This document shows, one piece after another, positions 60,156-64,000 of a stretch of DNA of 64,000 bases. Source of the stretch: Microbacterium neungamense (GTDB lineage Bacteria; Actinomycetota; Actinomycetes; Actinomycetales; Microbacteriaceae); contig NZ_CP069717.1 in assembly GCF_024971095.1 (NCBI RefSeq), positions 186,001-250,000 on the forward strand. Reading direction: 5' to 3'. Position 1 is the first letter of the stretch, and the number at the start of each line of letters is the position of its first letter. The translations under genes were made by a program, and so were the position numbers. The notes below the pieces were generated by a model. That model did no database searches and was not told the origin of the DNA. It was given only the letters and a program-made list of their open reading frames with translations.

Positions 60156-61384
60156 TGCAGACGACCTACCGACCGGGATCGTGGTACCTGATCGCCATGC
60201 CGGGCGTGCTCGTGACCGTGCCCGCCGAGGCGGAGGGCGAGATCGTCCGCGCGCTGTGGGACCGGCTCGCCGAGAAGCCGAGCCTGGCGACCGCGATCGA
60301 CGTGCTGGCGGGCGGCGCCGGATCGTTCACCGGCATGCCCTCGTTCGCCGCCGCGATCGCCGAGGGTGAGGATGTGCGCGTCGCCGTGCGCGGCGAGGTC
60401 GCGGTGACGGTCACCGCGGATGCCGGCAGCGAGACCGTGTCGGGAGCGGACGTCACCACCTGGAGCGAGCGCTTCGCCGCGAACGCGACGCGGGTCGAGA
60501 TCGCCGCCGAGGAGCCCGCCTCGCCGGCCGCACTCCCGCTGCAGAGCGGCATCGTGCTCGCCGCCTCCGCCGAGGCGGACCTCCGCGCCGACTCCGACCC
60601 GCTCGCCCCGCCCGTCTTCCCCGCGACGGGCGCCGAGCCCCAGACGGACGCTGAGCCCGTCGAAGCGTCCCACCTTTCGACAAGCTCAGGGTCCGAGTCC
60701 CAGCCGGACGCTGAGCCCGTCGAAGCGTCCCCTGTTTCCCCGGAGCCTTCGACGAGCTCAGAGTCCGAGCCTGCGGCGCCCGCAGCCGACAACGGCGTGA
60801 CCCTGCTGCCCACCGAGGTCACCTACGCCCCGGCGGAGGACGACTTCGACCAGCTCTTCGGCGCCACCGTGCACACCCCGCCGAAGCCGCCGGCGCCGCC
60901 CGCTCCCGTCTCGCCGGCTCCGGCACCGCCGGTCTTCGGCGACCACGACGGCGCCACCATCGCGGCATCCGAGCTCCGCAATCTGCGTCAGGCTCCGCCG
61001 GCCGCGCCGCCGGAGGCGCCCACCGCCGTCATCCCGGTCGCGCCGTCGGGCCGCATCCGGGTGTCCACCGGACAGGTCGTCACGCTCGACCGCACCGTGA
61101 TCATCGGCCGCCGCCCGCGCTCCACCCGCGCGAGCGGGGCGAACATGCCGCACCTGGTGGCCGTGGAGAGCCCGCAGCAGGACATCTCCCGCAGCCACCT
61201 GGAGATCCGGCCCGAGGGCGACACGGCCGTGGTGGTCGACCTGCACACCACGAACGGCTCCACTCTGCTGCGCGCCGGCGCCGATCCGGTGCGTCTGCAC
61301 CCGGGTGAGCCCACCATCGTGGTGTCCGGCGACGTGGTCGACCTCGGGGACGGCGTGACAGTCGCCTTCGAGGATCTGCCGTGA
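60155..61384 (+). CDS. FHA domain-containing protein
   Basis: A 409-residue protein without membrane helix. The N-terminal domain (residues 1-125, YRPGSWYLIAMPGVLVTVPA) is conserved in related operons but unnamed. A long Pro/Ala/Ser linker follows, containing two copies of DAEPVEAS encoded by REP-like DNA. The C-terminal FHA domain (residues 315-405) has VIIGRRPRSTRAS, DISRSHLEIRPEG and VDLHTTNGSTLL, so it binds phosphothreonine. It probably docks on a protein phosphorylated by the neighbouring kinase. Stop and start overlap with both neighbours. Confidence 0.9.
   Translation: MQTTYRPGSWYLIAMPGVLVTVPAEAEGEIVRALWDRLAEKPSLATAIDVLAGGAGSFTGMPSFAAAIAEGEDVRVAVRGEVAVTVTADAGSETVSGADVTTWSERFAANATRVEIAAEEPASPAALPLQSGIVLAASAEADLRADSDPLAPPVFPATGAEPQTDAEPVEASHLSTSSGSESQPDAEPVEASPVSPEPSTSSESEPAAPAADNGVTLLPTEVTYAPAEDDFDQLFGATVHTPPKPPAPPAPVSPAPAPPVFGDHDGATIAASELRNLRQAPPAAPPEAPTAVIPVAPSGRIRVSTGQVVTLDRTVIIGRRPRSTRASGANMPHLVAVESPQQDISRSHLEIRPEGDTAVVVDLHTTNGSTLLRAGADPVRLHPGEPTIVVSGDVVDLGDGVTVAFEDLP
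60641..60760. repeat. two tandem REP-like units inside the FHA gene
   Basis: ggacgctgagcccgtcgaagcgtccc occurs in both units (cores gagcccgtcgaagcgtc at 60653-60669 and 60713-60729), each followed by an inverted partner such as ttcgacaagctcagggtc. The core is identical to the one in purF. In protein it gives DAEPVEAS and STSSxSE words. Confidence 0.75.
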
Positions 61385-63012
61385 ACCGGCCGCCCTCTCC
61401 GCCGCCGGACCTGCCCGGCTTCACCTACCTCGAGCCGCTCGGCACCGGCGGGTTCGCCGACGTCTTCCTGTACGAGCAGCACATGCCCCGCCGCCGCGTG
61501 GCGGTGAAGGTGCTGCTCGCCGAGCGGATCTCCAGCGGAGCCGCGCAGGAGTTCACCGACGAGGCGAACGTGATGGCCATGCTCTCCACGCATCCGGCCA
61601 TCGTCACGATCTACCAGGCGGGCGTCGCGGCGGACGGCCGGCCGTACCTGGTGATGGAGTACTGCCCGCGCCCGAACCTGCAGATCCGTGCCCGTCGGGA
61701 GCCGTTCTCGGTGGCCGAGGCGCTGCGCGTGGGCATCCAGGTCGCGGGTGCCGTGGAGACGGCGCACCGCGCCGGGGTGCTGCACCGCGACATCAAGCCG
61801 GCCAACATCCTCGTCACCGAGTACAACCGGCCCGCGCTGACCGACTTCGGGATCGCCTCGACCACGGGCGCGACCGGCGAGGCATCCGGCATGTCCATCC
61901 CGTGGTCGCCGCCGGAGTCGTTCGCCGACCCGCCCACCAGCGGCCCGCGCACCGACGTCTGGGCGCTCGGCGCCACCCTGTACACCCTCCTCGCGGGACG
62001 CTCGCCGTTCGAGCGCCCCGGTGAGCGCAACACCAGCGCCGACCTCATCGAGCGCATCGAGCGCGCCGCGCTGCCGCGGCTGAACCGGGCCGACTCTCCG
62101 GACAGTCTGCAGGCCGTGCTCGAACGGTCGATGGCGAAGAATCCCGACGACCGCTATCCGAGCGCGGTCGCGTTCGCGCGGGCGCTGCAGAAGGTGCAGA
62201 TCGAGCTGGCGCATTCGGTCACGCCGATCGACATCGTCGACGAGCATCCGCACCCGGACGAGGTCGAGGACGACGGCGACGGACTGACGCGGGTGCGGCA
62301 GGTGCAGTCGATCAGCCCGGAGGCGCAGACGGCGACGCGACCGTCCGCCGCGACGGAGCGGAAGCGGCCGGATGCCGGCCCCGGCGGCATTCCGCGCTTC
62401 GACGCGCCGCCGGCGTCCCCGCCGGCCGCCCCGCCGCCGTCGTACGCCCCGAGCCAGGCTCCCGCGCCGGCGGCCGAGGACGACCGCACCCTCCTGCGCC
62501 CGCCGACGATCCTCGCCCCCGAGGCCCCGGCGGCGCAGGCCGCGGCGGCCGCGACCGAGGCCGCGCCGGCGTCGGCATCCGTCGAGCACAAGCGCTCGAG
62601 GGGGATGCCCTGGTGGGGCTGGCTGATCACCGCCCTCGGCGTGCTGATGCTCGTCCTGGTGCTCTGGTTCAGCAGCTCCCTCGCCGACATGCTCGTGCCG
62701 GAACCGGCGGAGACCTCTGCCGAGCCGGTCGACCCGCAGGATCCGATCTCCGCGATCGTGCCCCCGGTGACCGAGCTGACCGGCAGCCGGAGCGGCGAGA
62801 CCGTGAGCTTCCGCTGGACCAACCCCGATCCGCAGGAGGGCGACTCCTACATCTGGTACCAGGTGACGCTGGACGGGCCGGGGGATCCCGCGAACACCAC
62901 CGAGAACACCGTCACGCTCCCCGGCGCGCACCCGGAGCGCACGTGCATCGAGGTCATCCTCAAGCGCGCCGACGGGCGGGCCTCACCGGAGAGCAGGGGA
63001 TGCGTCGAGTGA
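61381..63012 (+). CDS. transmembrane serine/threonine protein kinase
   Basis: A 543-residue Hanks-type kinase. The kinase domain (residues 12-275) shows LGTGGFADVFLYEQ, VAVKVLLAERI with the ATP lysine, VLHRDIKPANILV, LTDFGIAS, SIPWSPPESFADP, DVWALGATLYTLLAG and SMAKNPDDRYPSA. A Pro/Ala-rich linker and one helix (GWLITALGVLMLVLVLWFSS, near 417-437) lead to an outer domain of about 100 residues (PPVTELTGSRSGETVSFRW, SYIWYQVTLDGPGD, CIEVILKRADG) that looks like a single fn3-type sandwich with a Cys pair; there are no PASTA repeats. The GTG start overlaps the FHA stop. Confidence 0.94.
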   Translation: MNRPPSPPPDLPGFTYLEPLGTGGFADVFLYEQHMPRRRVAVKVLLAERISSGAAQEFTDEANVMAMLSTHPAIVTIYQAGVAADGRPYLVMEYCPRPNLQIRARREPFSVAEALRVGIQVAGAVETAHRAGVLHRDIKPANILVTEYNRPALTDFGIASTTGATGEASGMSIPWSPPESFADPPTSGPRTDVWALGATLYTLLAGRSPFERPGERNTSADLIERIERAALPRLNRADSPDSLQAVLERSMAKNPDDRYPSAVAFARALQKVQIELAHSVTPIDIVDEHPHPDEVEDDGDGLTRVRQVQSISPEAQTATRPSAATERKRPDAGPGGIPRFDAPPASPPAAPPPSYAPSQAPAPAAEDDRTLLRPPTILAPEAPAAQAAAAATEAAPASASVEHKRSRGMPWWGWLITALGVLMLVLVLWFSSSLADMLVPEPAETSAEPVDPQDPISAIVPPVTELTGSRSGETVSFRWTNPDPQEGDSYIWYQVTLDGPGDPANTTENTVTLPGAHPERTCIEVILKRADGRASPESRGCVE

Positions 63013-64000
63013 CTCAGGAGATCTGGGAGATCGACGAGAAGAAGCCGACGATCGAGGGCGTCGACGCGGCGGGACGACCCGACCCCGCGTACGCGGCTGC
63101 GCTCGGACTGCGGCGCGCGCCGTTCGGCCGCCGTGCCCTCGCCGCCGCCTGCGACGGCGCGATCTGGCTGCTGCTGCAGCTGCCGCTGTGGCTCGGCGGG
63201 GTCCCGCTGCTGCTCAAGCTCGCCACCGGAGCGGTCTCGCCGTACGGGTTCCTGAACCACCCGGACTTCACGCTCGCGGTCGTGATGGCCGCCATCACGG
63301 TGCTGCTCACCCTCGTCTTCGGCGTCGTGCAGCTGATCCTGCACGGCCGCAAGGGCGTGACCGTGGGCAAGGCCGTCGCCGGCATCCGGACGGTGAACGT
63401 GCGCACGCTGGAGCGTCCCGGCGTCGGCCCCGTGCTGCTGCGCTTCCTCATGGTCTCCGCGGCCGGGCTCATCCCGCTGCTGGCCCCCGCCTTCCTGATC
63501 TCGCCCACGTTCGATCCGCAGGGCCGCGGACGCGGCTGGCACGACAAGGCCACGAACGTGTGGCTCGTGGACGTGCGCAAGGGGCTGCACCCGTACGACG
63601 AGAAGCGGATGCGGGTGGCCCGCAAAGCCGTGAAGGCCGAACCGGTGCCGGAGCGCGCCCCGCTGCCCTCGCTCGCGACGCCGGTGGACCCGGGAGCGCA
63701 GCCCGAGTACCGGCCGGGCAGCCGGCTGAGCGCCGGGGTCGTCGGCGTGGCCCGGCCACATGACCCGCGCGCACGGGAGGCGTCCGACCGGCCGTCGGCT
63801 CCCGTGCCGTCGTCGTCCCCAGCATCGCCCGTGGTGCCGGTGGTGCCCGCCGCCCCGGCATCCGCGCCGGCGGCCGCACCCGTCGCCGCGCTGGCGCCGG
63901 CGCCGCAGCCGGCTCCCGCCGCCCAGCCCGCACCGGCAGGCCAGCCCGCCGTGGTACAGAGTCCCGCGTCGGCGCCCGCCCCCGCCCCGCAGCCGGCGCC
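63009..64000 (+). CDS. RDD family membrane protein, C-terminus beyond the window
   Basis: The frame is open to the right edge (330 residues seen). The RDD domain occupies residues 30-190: GRRALAAACDGAIWLLLQLP, VVMAAITVLLTLVFGVVQLIL, GRKGVTVGKAVAGIRTVNV and GRGWHDKATNVWLVDV. The rest is a Pro/Ala-rich linker like that of the RDD-FHA protein at 57907, so another FHA or signalling domain may follow outside the window. GTG at 63009 overlaps the kinase stop (GTGA), the pattern of this operon; ATG at 63000 is in frame and also possible. Confidence 0.87.
   Translation, partial: MTQEIWEIDEKKPTIEGVDAAGRPDPAYAAALGLRRAPFGRRALAAACDGAIWLLLQLPLWLGGVPLLLKLATGAVSPYGFLNHPDFTLAVVMAAITVLLTLVFGVVQLILHGRKGVTVGKAVAGIRTVNVRTLERPGVGPVLLRFLMVSAAGLIPLLAPAFLISPTFDPQGRGRGWHDKATNVWLVDVRKGLHPYDEKRMRVARKAVKAEPVPERAPLPSLATPVDPGAQPEYRPGSRLSAGVVGVARPHDPRAREASDRPSAPVPSSSPASPVVPVVPAAPASAPAAAPVAALAPAPQPAPAAQPAPAGQPAVVQSPASAPAPAPQPA

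Overview
The window is high-GC DNA of an actinomycete. Gene order and style (purM-purF with a DUF3073 gene nearby, many GTG starts, TANNNT -10 boxes just before start codons, the frequent 'ggatgcc/gcatccg' word) suggest a member of the Microbacteriaceae, most like Microbacterium. This is inference from style and gene content; no marker rRNA is present. No tRNA, rRNA, CRISPR array, insertion sequence or prophage was recognised. No stretch over 300 bases lacks a gene or gene remnant.

Layout. 1-7.2 kb: a NUDIX gene entering from the left, a sterol-carrier-like protein, a small membrane protein, purM-purF, an MFS exporter with an odd start, a scar holding two gene remnants, DUF3073 and a universal stress protein. 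7.4-14.1 kb: a PadR/DUF4097 operon with a clear operator, glycogen phosphorylase, a TipA-type MerR regulator, and a circularly permuted flavin oxidase lipoprotein. 14.3-22.2 kb: a Pr6Pr membrane protein, a crcB pair, an RND exporter, an aldose epimerase, and a DEAD-box helicase with a structured leader. 22.2-34.1 kb: an intein-containing radical SAM protein, a D,D-carboxypeptidase, an acyl-CoA dehydrogenase, YkoDC-type ECF transporter parts, diaminopimelate decarboxylase, an amino acid permease with a stress protein, dimethylargininase, and the YkoE-type S component. 34.2-45.5 kb: a secreted subtilase, pirin, an acetyltransferase, RecQ, three gene remnants in a row, an acyl-CoA oxidase and 3-methyladenine glycosylase.

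45.7-64 kb: a secreted phosphoesterase with a damaged 3' end, then the most striking region, a tightly overlapping operon of nine genes running off the right edge. It encodes a 2022-residue membrane-anchored protein with tandem Ig/cadherin-like and fn3 domains, a MoxR ATPase, a DUF58 protein, a membrane transglutaminase homologue whose catalytic Cys is replaced, an RDD-FHA protein, a PP2C phosphatase, an FHA protein, a transmembrane Ser/Thr kinase with an fn3-like outer domain, and a second RDD protein. Together these look like a phospho-signalling and chaperone module that assembles or senses a large cell-surface protein.

Intergenic regions are rich in palindromes and short tandem repeats. 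One repeat family (core gcgtttcgtctcg / cgctcaacgacc) recurs at three gene ends, and a REP-like core (gagcccgtcgaagcgtc) lies inside two coding genes.
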